A DNA stretch of 64,000 bases, taken from contig CM060731.1 in assembly GCA_030704615.1 (NCBI GenBank), positions 25,236,001 to 25,300,000 on the forward strand, written 5' to 3'. Made by a program: the position numbers and the translations under genes. Shown piece by piece: positions 23,708-35,099 of this stretch. The notes beneath the pieces were generated by a model. The model did not search any database. It saw only the letters and a program-made list of their open reading frames with translations, and was not told the DNA's origin. The DNA comes from Takakia lepidozioides (Eukaryota; Streptophyta; Takakiopsida; Takakiales; Takakiaceae). How positions within the stretch are numbered: the first letter of the stretch is position 1; each line of letters opens with the position of its first letter.

Positions 23708-26700
23708 ATGGGAAGCTGCTTGCGTGCCTCGTGTCAAAAATGGTGTCATGTTTCAATAGGTTCAGCAACACGAGCGCTGGTTCTGCTCTTTTTGTCAGCT
23801 CTCGCCTTCCGAGCGTGCACTTCACATGCCAGTAAGTCTAACGGTTTAGGGCCACTTCTGATTATACCAGGCTGGAAGTAAGCTCCATATCGATAGTACA
23901 GCTACAATCTCCCTTAAACTGTCTCAAAATTTTGACGCTCATTGTCGACGTGGTGGAGGAGTAAAAATGAGGCACAGAACCGGCGTCACTGTCTTTTTCT
24001 AGAGCTATGTTATATTCTGGTTTGGACTTTAGAACTCTTTGTTCCCCGTGGGCATGTGCTACGAAGTAGTTATTCACTTCGTAAAAACCTACGGGTTTTT
24101 TCTCTTTGTATTTTCAGGGAGCTTACCTGGCGGAATGTCACGTCAACAGTGGGCGGGGGATATTAGGCGGGCCCTGGATCTTACGCGTAATTTCCCTAGG
24201 GAGATTATGCATGCCATCTTTTCCTTACAATGTCATCTTTAATGTTAGATGCCCCAATCTGAGCCGTCCAAAGCGAATACTATGTCTTTACCCAGCGTAA
24301 GTCCCCCTGGTACCTTGGTATTCGTGTCGTGACCTCGGGCTCGGTCACTCCCCTCACACCGCGGTACACCCTCGGGTGGGGGACTTACCCTATACAAAAA
24401 ATCGAGGCAAGTACCCTTCCCATCTGTACTACCTATGTAGATGCAAGGTATTCCCGATGCGATGATGTGAAGGAAGGCTATTTCATAAACTTTCCTTGAT
24501 TTTCCAGGGACTTCAAGATATTTTCCTTCCAGCTGTACAATCTATTAGCAATTAAATACAAGTTTCTGTATTTTATTCAGTAAACGGTATTGAACGTTAC
24601 CTTCGGTGGATCCATGTTGCTTGTGTCTGTTGTATAATAGTTGACCCGATATGTTTTACGGGAGCCAAATGCGAATGTCCGATAGGCTACAGGTGGAGTC
24701 GAACACAAACGAACAGCTGTGAAGGTATTTTTGTCCAAGATTGGTTTTGATGTGATAAGTTCTTCTAATTCTCTCAGTACTTTGCACGTTCAAATGGAAT
24801 CAACTTCTCCATGCCATGAGAAAGCTCTAATAAACGCTCTGTGTAATGTCAAACGTTAAGTATCGTGTTACTCGTCACTCGAATTGGGCGAGACCTATTG
24901 ATGTCCGACGAAATGAGACGTGTGTATATAACCTGTCTCGTTTGTGCAGATATTGATGAATGCCGGCGACAGAGACTCAATCTTTGCCCGAAACTTGAAA
25001 TGTGTGTGAATTTGGAGGGAAGCTATGAATGCAAGAGTTCAGGTCCTGGAAGCCTTCCATTATTCTTGTCAATGTACAAATTTTTGCATTGAAAAAGTGT
25101 ACCCTGGCATTGTACCGAGTATCCCGTAACTAGGGATCCTTACAGCCTCCTCAATGGCACTAAGTACCTTTTCCCAAACGATGTAGTGTCTTCTGGTTTC
25201 GTAAGCCTTCACTGAATTGTACTTGTTTGTCATGACACGAACATTTTTAATCTGCAGTGTTTTAAAATCATGATCTGATCTTACGGATCTGACATCATCC
25301 TCAAAATCTCGGCATTTTGACGTATATTGCCCAGTGCTCTAAAATATTGCAGGGTGTCAAAATAATCCATGTGCGAACAACCAGGACTGCACGTCTGGTT
25401 CAGATGTAGATTCATTTGTGTGCAGCTGTTCGACAGGCTACCTCTACAATGGCAGTGATTGTATCAGTAAGTTCGATCGTGAATGTTATTTGGATTGTTC
25501 ATTATGCTTTAGCCTAGTCGTTGCCAAGCAGCCCTACAATGTGGCATGTGCTCAGTGCCCCGCAAGGATCATTAAACTTGTCGACATTTCGTCGACATCT
25601 GCCCATAATTGTGGGTCAGACATTTTTTGGTGTCTCTTATTGTGGTGTGACGCTTGCTGTGTCCGTCGTACCGTTTGTGCTGTCGTCTATTCGTTAGTGA
25701 CTATGGTAATGAGTATAATCATGCTGAAGTTTGTGTCCTGCTCGAAAGTAGAATGAGATTTTGGATACTCTGCTCTTGCTGGCAGGTTTTTCAGGCTGTG
25801 GAAAATGTGGTACCTCTTTTACGGCTCCTACTGACACAACAATGGACTCCATTGCCAAATTTTGTGGGACAACTGTTAACCGGCTGCTTGCAAACAACCC
25901 ATCCTTTGCTGGAAAAACGTTCATAAGGAAAATGACCACCTTAAGTATCCGTTGCACTGGAATAGACAGCCTCAATTGTGGCTCCTGCGGTGTGAGATAT
26001 GTAGCTGAGGGTGGAGAGACCGCTCCAACAATAGCCTGTACGTCTCTACCAAGGTGGTTTTATTGCGGTGAATTGCTGTCTAAAATGCTCCTCGAAGTCT
26101 ACCAAACTAACCTTGATGCAGCTATTGAAGTGGTGTTTAGAAAGCTCAGAAGTTCTAGAAGTTCTAGCCTCTAGAGTATATTGGACATACAGCTATGCAC
26201 TTCTTCCTAGGTCTCAATTTATGACCACATTGACTGTTAAGCATACGGGGGTGGGTTCTGCAGACAGATGTGGCATTCCTGAAGCAGTGCTCGCGGGGGT
26301 CGTTCCCCTCCCAGCAGGGGCTGGACAAGTGATCAACATTCCCTGCTCCACTTACTTGCTTCCAAATCCACTGCGCTGTGGTACGTGCGGGGCATGGTTC
26401 ACGGTGACAGAAAATGCAAATCTGCAGAACTTCACAGCCGCCTGCAATGTGGATATGTCTCAAGTGCAGGCTCTCAATCCAGCCGTGGGCCTGGAACTGT
26501 CAAATTATTCACAGGTTTTCCTGCCATGCAATGCCCAAGCTCCTCAATGTGGGCCTTGTGGGGCTTTTTACAAGGTGCAACCCATGGACTCTGTCGCATC
26601 GATTGCCAGCTTGTGCCAAGTTTCCTCAACTGCACTCCGGCAAGTTAACTCGGAGTATGCGAACTTGCGATTCATCAGACCGAACCAAATTCTCGACATT

Positions 26701-29700
26701 CCATGCGGTAAGTTATCCACAAATTGGGGTCAGTACCTCGGAATATTTCATGGTTAATTGCACTTGGTCAGTCCAAAAATTAGTGGATGGCTCACTTTGT
26801 CTGAAAGCTGCACCGTGGGATTGGTAGTTGGTCTGTCAGACTGATGCCCAAGAAATGATCCTTAGCGTAGCATCCATCGCTTGCCTTCCGCACTCAACCA
26901 AAATGGCTACGTTTCCTGGGTTCAATGTTCAGTCCTCCGATGTAAATGGTGGAATCCATGGGTTTAAACCAGTGTTGTGCGGGTTCTGCCTTTTTAAGGA
27001 ACCCGCAGGGACCGGGTGCGGGTTTTTTAGGAGCCAAGTCCGGGTCTGGATCCGGGTTTTTGAAATTTGGAAAATCCGGGTCCGGGTTCGGGTCCGGGTT
27101 TGTCAACACGGACTCGGGTTAGGGTCCGGGTAGTTGTTGGAAAATATTAGCGGGTTCACGGGTTCGGATCCGGGTCCTAATTTATTGATTAAATAAATTA
27201 GAAAAATAAGATTAATTAGGGATAAAATTATTTTTGGCTGGAAAAAACTTTAAATCCTAATAATGAATTTTATTTTAAGAGACATTCCTTCAAAATATAC
27301 CATGAATATGAATATGTATACCACGAATAAGAATTAAAATAGAAGTTTGAGTTCCATTTTCTATTTTTCAATATCAATTCTTTAAGCTTGTTAAGAATAG
27401 TAATATGCCTCAAGGGTAGATCACTATAGCATGGATGTGTGGGATCTGGCCTAATAATAATATATGACGCCTCCTTTGGGAGGTGTAAATTATGGTCCCA
27501 TAGGGCACAACTTTGTGACACCACTCCGTGGATTGAACCCACAACCGCTTTTGAGGTGGTGTGTGGGCATTACCACTGGGCTATAACGTGCTGGGGTTGG
27601 CTGCTGCAGTGGCCTATTGGTATCCAAAATGTCTGGATCTGGAAGGACTACCTACCTTCAGGCAGGAAGGTGGACACCTTTGTAACACCAATCGATGGAT
27701 TGAACCCATAACCACTTGCCAGGTGGTATGTGGGATTAGGTGGTATGTGGGATTACCACTGGGCTACAACTTGGTTGTCAACTTTGTCTTCATATATGGG
27801 TTTCAAGAACGGGAGCAAGTACCCGAGTACATAGTTGCCTGTGCATGCATGACCTAGGTGATCTGGGGTTCTAAGTCTCCACCTTCCAAAGCAAGGCAGT
27901 AGTTCTTCACACCATAATTTATGCTTCCTTCGGAGGTGCGCCCTCCATTGGAAGGTGGAAACTTTAAGCCTAGATTATGCAAAGGCAAGGCACAAACAGC
28001 GAACCATTGGGCTACCTACAATAGTGTGTGGCCTATTATAGTGAATCCAGCTGTAAGAAAACCTAATGTGTTTAGAATGTGTTAGGGTAAAGAACCAAGG
28101 CGCTTCACTGGTACTGGGCCCTAACCCTCCGGTTCCGCCCTTGGCTAAGGGGCTCATAAGCACTTGCCCTTGTTCTATTACAGAACGTAACCCTCATTCA
28201 TGGGGTAATATGACTATAAACCTAAATGCTAATTCGATTCTAGGAAATAGCACAACTGGAAGAGACAATGAAAATTTCACCCCGTCCTTCCTCTTCGGAG
28301 GGAGTTCAAGTTCTCAAAGGCCTTTGGAGGGCCTTGAAAAAAGCTGGAACCCAATGCCACAGCCAAGCTTTCCCAGAAAGCTCCCAAAGGGGAACTATCC
28401 AGTTACGTATAGGTAGTTGATTATGCCGCTTTGTAGGTCTCCGACTTGAGCAGGTTCGCGATCTTTTTCCGCGAGCGCCCGTATTGGGATTGGCTACCTA
28501 CTAATACGTTATGCAATGTAATGGGCTAGATAGATGACATTCTACACGGTTTATCTGTCCGCCTCGGAAAAATGTCAGGCCCGTAGTGCTAAGGCTCGCC
28601 ACTTTTCTTGGCGGGCAGCTTGCCAGGCATAATGTCATCTTATGACCCATTCCACAATATACAATACGGGTTAACTTATGGCAAGACCTTACACGGAGGA
28701 ACATGGACAATGTAAAGTTATGGGAAATTATTTACACTATGTATGCCTGCTTTATAGGTCTTCATGAGTAAATTGACGTTTACAAATCCTTCTAATTACT
28801 AGGTGAAGAGATTCGCACTTTCTTTGACAAGAGACGAGCTTTTCATTTTGCACTTGTTTTTTCCTAATCTCATGTTATTCTTGGATACATAACTTGGGGA
28901 AAAAAAAAATTATGTACAAATTCATATTAAACAGAAAACAATAAGAATAATATAATAACTTAATGCAAGCGTTCGTCGATCTAACAATATTTTGGTTGGA
29001 TTTTGGTAGTGTCAGCTCTCCGGTAGACCTCTATCAAATTCTCCTCAACCTCTCATATCCCATGATTACTATTAAATATTTTAGAATGCAAATTGTTGCT
29101 ATAAAGTGACGAGTAGTACGTTAGGAAGGTGATGACAGTAGTAGTTATGAGCAATAAGGTTGATTTGTGATGGACGCTGGTGTCACCTCGATCTGTAGTG
29201 TAACTTTGTTGTTGTATGTTTTGTTGGTCAAATTTCAAGACACCATGTGGGAGTTACACCAATTAGATGCTCATTCCATGTCAGACTGATGTCGGTGTTA
29301 CTTCATTCCATGACACTCCAATCTGTGTCACTCTCAAAAGAAGGTTGGGAAAGATTTACGTAGCCCCAGTCTGTGGTGTAACTTCATCTGTGTATGTTTT
29401 ATACTTGGTCAAATTTGATGATACCAAGTGGGAGTTACACCGATTGGAGTGACATTCCGTGTCACTCGGGTGTTTAGTGTTACTCCATTCCATATTACTT
29501 CAATCTATGTCACTCTCAAGACGGAGGTGGGAAAGATCTGACAAGCCAAAATTGGCTTACTGTACTGTCAAAGATCACACACTTGCATTAAATTCTTACA
29601 TTGTCGTTAGTGTTCTCTGTATGAAACATGTTTGAAAAGTTTTTGTGGGCACTTTCGGCTCATTGTGTTATAAGTACAGTACTCCACATTAATCAATACA

Positions 29701-30258
29701 ACAACTAATACGTACATCACATCCATGTACGCCCAGAAGATGAGCAAATTTCATTCATAAAATGGACTATCTCACAAGATATATAACAATTTTTATTAGT
29801 TGTGATAGCTTCATAGACATAAAAAAAAACTCTAGCGAAAGCAGACGTAACCTAGTTACCTTGTGGTTACTATCTCCTGTCAAGGGTGGGCTATATAGGG
29901 AAAGAGTAGGACCGGGGTACGATAGGTTCAAATCTAATAAAGGAGGATTTATCTTGCAGTACAAAAAATTGTCACTATATTGGATTGATGTACTAATAAG
30001 TAACTATTTGTCTATTACCATTTTGTATCTTTTAATATTAGTGCCTTCTAATTTGATTGTATATACATATACCGAAATGAATCTTGAGATTAGAAATTGA
30101 ACAGTTTTAAGTTGCTTTGTCTTTGTGCAGGTTTGGTGCCATTTTTAGAGAGTCCATCCCCATCTCCAAGTCCATCAGTGGCAAATCTATCAAACAACAT
30201 GCATTTGTTTATTTATTTTGTTCTTCATGTGCTCCTAGTATTCCTATACAATTTGTGA
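23708..30258 (+). CDS. Secreted EGF-LysM protein, probably GPI-anchored, 7 exons
   Basis: Exons are 23708-23831, 24641-24724, 24950-25042, 25353-25466, 25786-26041, 26211-26707 and 30131-30258. Each has GT-AG borders and matching phases, giving 431 residues. Residues 1-41 hold a hydrophobic signal stretch (ALVLLFLSALAF). Residues 42-138 are EGF-like, with a calcium-binding DIDEC signature at exon 3 and a CQNNPCANNQDC...CSCSTGY module. Residues 139-389 contain four Cys-framed segments starting CGxCG and ending IPC or similar. The last is a clear LysM (DSVASIASLCQVSS, then LDIPC). Residues 390-431 are an SPSPSPS linker and a hydrophobic end without a basic tail, like a GPI signal. LysM proteins of this layout bind chitin- or peptidoglycan-type glycans at the cell surface. 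The ligand here is unknown. The first exon is the least certain. The last intron is about 3.4 kb and full of repeats. Confidence 0.75.
26990..27180 (+). repeat. GGGTCCGGGTT-type simple repeat
   Basis: CCGGGT, GGGTCC and GGGTTC words repeat irregularly, including GTCCGGGTTCGGGTCCGGGTT near 27078. It lies inside the last intron of the LysM gene and is non-coding. Confidence 0.7.
27420..27586 (-). repeat. tRNA-derived SINE, family B, copy 1
   Basis: On the minus strand a head reads TATAGCCCAGTGGTAATG (A box) and, about 30 bp on, GGTTGTGGGTTCAATCC (B box). The body contains a GGAGGTGTAAATTATGG-like segment seen upstream at 27475. It is a tRNA-like short retroelement in the last intron of the LysM gene. 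Confidence 0.65.
27635..27773 (-). repeat. tRNA-derived SINE, family B, copy 2
   Basis: The minus-strand head GTTGTAGCCCAGTGGTAAT is followed by a doubled CCCACATACCACCT segment and the B box ATGGGTTCAATCC. The body then has GTGTCCACCTTCC, which is shared with the plus-strand copy at 40938. The internal 19-20 bp duplication between the boxes is specific to this copy. Confidence 0.65.
27895..28020 (-). repeat. SINE family B remnant
   Basis: The minus strand begins TAGGTAGCCCAATGGTT and continues to a tail region (TTCCACCTTCCAATGGAGG, then CACCTCCGAAGGAAGCATAA) that resembles the bodies of the neighbouring copies. The B box is not clear. It is an older, partial copy. Confidence 0.45.
29190..29540 (+). 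repeat. 178-bp tandem duplication
   Basis: CTGTRGTGTAACTT, a TATGTTTT...TTGGTCAAATTT segment and GTGGGAGTTACACCRATT occur at about 29192-29275 and again at about 29370-29450, a period of 178 bp. TGTCACTCTCAA also recurs. The repeats are short palindrome-like GTGTTACTC/GAGTTACAC words. It lies in the last intron of the LysM gene. Confidence 0.7.
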
Positions 30259-30570
30259 TATGACTATGTCAATCTACATAGCATAACAAAGTCATTGATT
30301 TCAATCTCCTTGATCCCTATTCAAATTGTAACCTTGAACAAACATATTTATGAAAACATGATGGATACATAATGATTAGTTAATATTGCATAATGGTCAT
30401 AAAAAACGAATCTGCGTAATAATATTCCATTTTTATTAATTTTTAGGCGCGGAAGTGCCTAATAAGCTAGGTCAGTACGGTATGCATGGTGAGACATGGA
30501 TAAATTGCATCCTCTTAGACATAAATAACAAATATATATATATATAAGAATGGACATAGAACGTCTATAA

Positions 30571-31378
30571 CCCTTAAGTTCCCAAGCGACCTGAATCGGG
30601 TCACTTTGAATTTGCAGTTCCACCTAATTGGGCCCAATCCTGAAGCTTTAATGACAAGGGATTTGTCTAGAGTATGATGCAAAAAACAAAATTTAAAAAA
30701 AAAAAAAAAAGCTGCGACTTACAAAAAATATCTTAGATCTTTAATTTACGTTTTGGGGCCTGAAAAGGGCTGTTGACCGCTGACATGGCAGGTAAACAAG
30801 CCCAAAACAGATTGCACTCCAAAGGCCATTTTTGGCAGAAAATTAGCAATTTTGGAAAAAACACTTTACCTTGTGGTGTGTGAGCATTACATACACACAT
30901 CCACCATTGGCTTTTAAAAAATTTGTAGAAAAAAAAGTACTTCATTTGGAGGCACATTTTCTGTTGTCAATTTTGAGATTTCAACCCCCATGTAATTGCA
31001 TGAATAGCAACCATAGGTGAAAAAATCAGTTGGACCTGCAATTTAGTGGGGTCATGGCCACTCCACTATTTGATTTGGAAATGGTGGGTCTTGGGGCAAG
31101 CAAAATTGGAGAAAGCTGGGTTTTGATTTGGTCAAACCTATTTCTTTCTCACTTTTTCTTTGGGACCTGATATTTGAGGTCCGGGCCAACGCTATAATCT
31201 CACAATTTCCACAGTGGACTTGGCTCATTTTTTGGTATGTCATGCATAAATGAGTTGGGCCCATTGCTATAAGGCTGGAATCTGTGGATGAATTTTGGTA
31301 GGTTTCTAGGGGCAATTTACTGCAGCTGGGTACCCAAAATTGGTAAAAAGTCAAAAAAGGGCTTGGGAACTTAAGGGA
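30571..31378. mobile_element. MITE-like element with 17-bp TIRs
   Basis: CCCTTAAGTTCCCAAGC at 30571-30587 is mirrored by GCTTGGGAACTTAAGGG at 31361-31377. ATAA borders both ends (CTATAA before, ATAACA after), a possible short target duplication. The 0.8-kb interior has no credible gene. The structure is that of a non-autonomous DNA transposon, with PIF/Harbinger type possible from the AT-rich short duplication. Confidence 0.7.
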
Positions 31379-31379
31379 T

Positions 31380-32420
31380 AACAACGTCACAATATCACTA
31401 TATTTTGAATCATTTTCATTGGTGTCTCTATAACAAAGCTCATGATATGGTGTTCAAATGAGGGAGTTATGTTAGTAATATGTAAGAAGTAGTTGTTGGA
31501 GCGATCCAACCATTCTATCATTCTACGCAACCATATGTCTTTTACGATTGTCTGCTATGAAGCCACAACAGACCCCTTACGACCCATATTTTATTTGCAA
31601 TGTAGAATTTTCTTCTCTATAACATTTATAAGGTTGTTGTAGCTACCTACTATGAACCTTATCACATAGACCTGAATGAACGTAAAAACATCTATTGCTT
31701 GCAACAGTAACGATGTCCATTGTCATATATATAGTTTTTATCTATTATAGAAGATCAGTTCAATGTCTTACACCTCCAACAATAAAACAGATACATTTTT
31801 TATCTATCCATGATTATTGTACAATTCATCCTACCATGACAAGCAATATATGTTTTGACATCTTTAGTGGCAAACTAAATCACAATAGGTTATTGCAACA
31901 CTTTTGTTTTAGAAAAAAAAAAGGCGGTGCCAGCACTTGTAGAGTAAGATCCCCTCAAGTGATCATGTATATCAACCCCACGCATGTTGGGTTAATATTC
32001 CACATGAATGGGAGATCATTGCACACCACCCGTGCACCAACAGCCCCATCCCATCTTCGAACTGTTACTAGTTCAATGGTATTAGGGAGGGGATTAGCAC
32101 CAGTAGATAGCAAAAAAAACCCTTTCTGGTGGATCCCACGACATCAAAGCACAAATCTTCCGAGACCTATGCATTTTGTATTACAGATTTTCGCGAGTCC
32201 CTGAAGTATGTCCAAGCAAAGATAAGGAGACACCAATACGATTAGTCTTACAAGTGCCAGTGGCATATGTTCCCAACTTCAACAACCCCCATAAAGGCGC
32301 AAAAGATGTAAATAAGTTATCAAAGACCATTATGTGACTCACATGGAAGAGCATTTACATTATCTTCATCACCACATAAAATCCATGCCCAACTGCCCCT
32401 TTCCTCTTACAATTTAATCC
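31380..32420. other. Gene-free, AT-rich stretch
   Basis: A 169-codon open frame at 31695-32204 (+) crosses an A-rich run and has no recognisable domain. I regard it as chance. Nothing else stands out. Confidence 0.4.
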
Positions 32421-32429
32421 AGCACAAGC

Positions 32430-32890
32430 CTGGCAGCCCTGGAAAAAGGCAAAGAGGTGCATGGTTGCATCGCCAAAGCTGGAACTGTACCAGGTGTGAT
32501 CCTGAACACTGCCCTGGTGGACATGTATGCCAAATGTGGGAGCATTGAGGATGCAGGGGAGTGTTCAACAATATGGCTGAATGAGATTTGTTGTCGAGGA
32601 TATGCACAGCAGGGCGTGGGATGGAGGACTTGGAGACCTATGAGCAAATGTTGGGGGAGGGGGTGAAGCGCGACCACATCGCGTTTGTCTGCGTTTGTAG
32701 TGCGTGTGCAAGCCTGGCAGCCCTAGAAAAGGGCAAAGAGATGCATGGTTGCATTGCCAAAGCTGGAATTGTACAGATGTGATTCTGAACAATACCCTCG
32801 TGGACATGTATGCCAAATGTGGGAGCATTGAGGATGCGGAGGGAGTATTCACTGCCACCGTCAGCTCCCAAATACATTGAAATGTTGTAC
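32430..32890 (+). pseudogene. PPR gene relic with an internal tandem copy
   Basis: SLAALEKGKEVHGCIAKAG and LVDMYAKCGSIEDA are followed by decayed sequence. A second, similar run then follows (DHIAFVCVCSACASLAALEK, then EMHGCIAKAG) before a stop. These are PLS-class PPR repeats broken by stops and frame changes. The two runs share CLAALEKGKE-type sequence about 290 bp apart, so part is a tandem duplicate or two consecutive repeat pairs of the parent gene. Confidence 0.75.
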
Positions 32891-33208
32891 ACAAATTTTG
32901 ACTCAACATGGGCCAAACACCATAATATACCTTGATACCCCATTTAATAGGTTATTTTCATGTATTGATGGAAGGAACAATATTTATTTTCTTCTATTTT
33001 TCGTCTTGCATGCTTTCACCTTTCTTCATATTTCTTCTTGCATGCAAATGAGATTTTTGACCCCAGTTAGTTTGTTTGCTAACCACTTTCTTCTCTCTCT
33101 CGCACACCCACAAATTACAACACTAAATACTTCTGCAAAAACTTGCGATGACGACACCGTCACCTCCTATCCATAAAGGCAGTACAATTTTGCAGTCGAG
33201 TTCTACCT

Positions 33209-33667
33209 TCATTTCTGGGACGCGTCGGTATCTCTTCTCTGTTTTGGACCCTCCATCATTTTTGGTTGTCCCCTCTCTACCACAGTTCCTCTCCCTCCTC
33301 TTCCCTCTTCCCCAACTCCACTTTCAGCTTTTTCACCATCATCAAGATCATCGCGCTTGTCGTTGTTGTATGGTAGGAGTTTGTTTCGTTTGCTTCTTCC
33401 AGAATCCAAAGAATGTGTTTTCCTTTTACTAGTCTCATGATCTTGAAGGTCGTTCAAAACTGCAGGAAGGGCACTTGTGGCAGAACAGTTCGACTTCGAC
33501 TTGACCCGTCCAAGCAAGTAGCCCACCAATAGTGCAGTACCTCCAATTGCAACTGATTGGAAGTCCAGCATCGCGGAATGAAAGTCCATACTTAAATCAC
33601 TAGACCTCTCCGTCTCTCCACGATTGTGATCTACAACCACTCCAACCAAGCACATACAGTTACACAC
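33209..33667 (-). CDS. Hypothetical protein with N-terminal hydrophobic segment
   Basis: On the minus strand the likely start is the internal Met at about 33589 (MDFHSAMLDFQSVAIGG). A short hydrophobic stretch TALLVGYLLG follows, then a Lys/Asp/Glu-rich hydrophilic region. This resembles the membrane-anchored N-terminal exon of some small eukaryotic proteins, for example PTH2-type peptidyl-tRNA hydrolases. I see no catalytic domain, however, and no convincing next exon. It could be a first exon of a gene, a captured exon, or chance. Confidence 0.25.
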   Translation of the reverse strand: MCNCMCLVGVVVDHNRGETERSSDLSMDFHSAMLDFQSVAIGGTALLVGYLLGRVKSKSNCSATSALPAVLNDLQDHETSKRKTHSLDSGRSKRNKLLPYNNDKRDDLDDGEKAESGVGEEGRGGRGTVVERGQPKMMEGPKQRRDTDASQK

Positions 33668-33669
33668 TC

Positions 33670-34530
33670 GTCTTCACACACCAAGGCCTTCTTCCCTATT
33701 TGATTTCATGCTGAAATTCTGAACCCAACAATCAGTTACGATAGTTGCCAGGAGCCCCCACACCCTTTCTCTTAAAAATTTATTAAGAAACACTTGGGCA
33801 AAGTTGGCCATAAATGGAAACCCTCAGAGAGGAATGCACGAAATTTTGGGTTGAGATAATCTATCATTGGACTTAGCTCCACCCTTCTGTAATTTTGGTG
33901 TCATGCACAAATAGCCACCTCCACTTGTCAGCATAGTAGATGTGGCGGATTTGCTTAAAATACTTCATTGGGCGAACAGTATTCAATTGCAGTTAGGAGT
34001 GTTACTTCCCTCACCCAGATGTCCCTTTGTAAAGGCTTTTCAGAACAAAATTCATAGCAACAAAAGAAAACAAAAACCATCAACAAATCCTTCCATGATA
34101 CTAGCTTGGCAAGGGATAAATACATCTGAAACAGGTGATGGTGCGTGAAGCTTGAGTCACCTGAAACAACAAGCTGGCAAGCTTCATCTTTTGTCTGCTT
34201 GTACCAGATCAAGGCACCCAGGCTGCAACAATTATAGAGAAATGGATACCCTACATGGATAGCATGAATATGGTACAACAGTATCTCAGAAAATTGCAGT
34301 CCAAATCAAGTCAAAAGCACCAAATTGGTCTATGGGGAGGTTGTTTAAGCAGACTCCCAAGTGCATGAAAGCATCAATAGTAAGGTATTTGTCCGGGTTA
34401 TACAAGTTACGACTGATTTGCCTCATGTCATCTACAAACAACAACATTTCTCTAATCTATCATGCTTAGGATTGGACTTGTCTTAACAAAATGTAGAATT
34501 GTCAACCAAATGAAGATATTGCATGATGGC
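33670..34530. other. Gene-free stretch
   Basis: Short open frames only. No domain or repeat recognised. Confidence 0.4.
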
Positions 34531-34544
34531 CTCAAACCATGGTG

Positions 34545-34975
34545 ACATCATCAAAGCTGGAATTGTACCAAATGTCATTCTGGACACTGCCTTGGTTCAC
34601 TTGTATGCGAAATGTGACTGCAATGAGGATGCAAAGGGAGTATTTGACAATATGGCTGAATGAAATGTGGTGTCGTGGAATGCGATGATCGCAGGATATG
34701 CCCAGCATGGTTGTCATAGGGAGGTCCAACAACTATTTGAATGAATGTAAAAGAAAGGCTTGAAGCTAGACAGTATCACCTTTATATGTGTTCTCTCTGC
34801 CTGCAGCCACACTGACCTACTGAATGAAGGAAGATGCTACTTCGATTCCCTGAGTGAAGATCATGGTATCAATCTGACAGTAAAGCACTTTGGCTGCATG
34901 GTGGACCTTCTTGGACGTGCGGGACAACTGGATGAGGCGTCTTCATCCCCGTATGGATATATGAGCAAAAAATGA
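34545..34975 (+). pseudogene. PPR gene relic, the best preserved copy
   Basis: KAGIVPNVILDTALVHLYAK is followed by EDAKGVFDNMAE, a stop where Arg is expected, and NVVSWNAMIAGYAQHG. Two more stops and then an open block follow, carrying SITFICVLSACSHTDLLNEG and CMVDLLGRAGQLDEA. The order is that of the last PPR repeats plus the start of an E motif in plant PLS proteins. The TGA stops are consistent with CGA-to-TGA decay. Confidence 0.8.
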
Positions 34976-35099
34976 ATTGGAAGCTAGATTGGAAGAAGTA
35001 TACCAATATGACCTCATACTTGGCTGTTTTTTCAGACCCATGTACAAACATATGTCATAATGTTCTCAACTCACAAACAAGAAACGAGGACGAACGTGA

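Noticed and set aside
24119-24295. Possible extra exon of the LysM gene between CAG and GTAAGT
   Set aside because: Its phase does not fit the neighbouring exons, while exon 23708-23831 joins directly to 24641 in phase.
31695-32204. 169-codon plus-strand open frame
   Set aside because: Runs through an A-homopolymer and AT-rich sequence with no domain. Probably chance.
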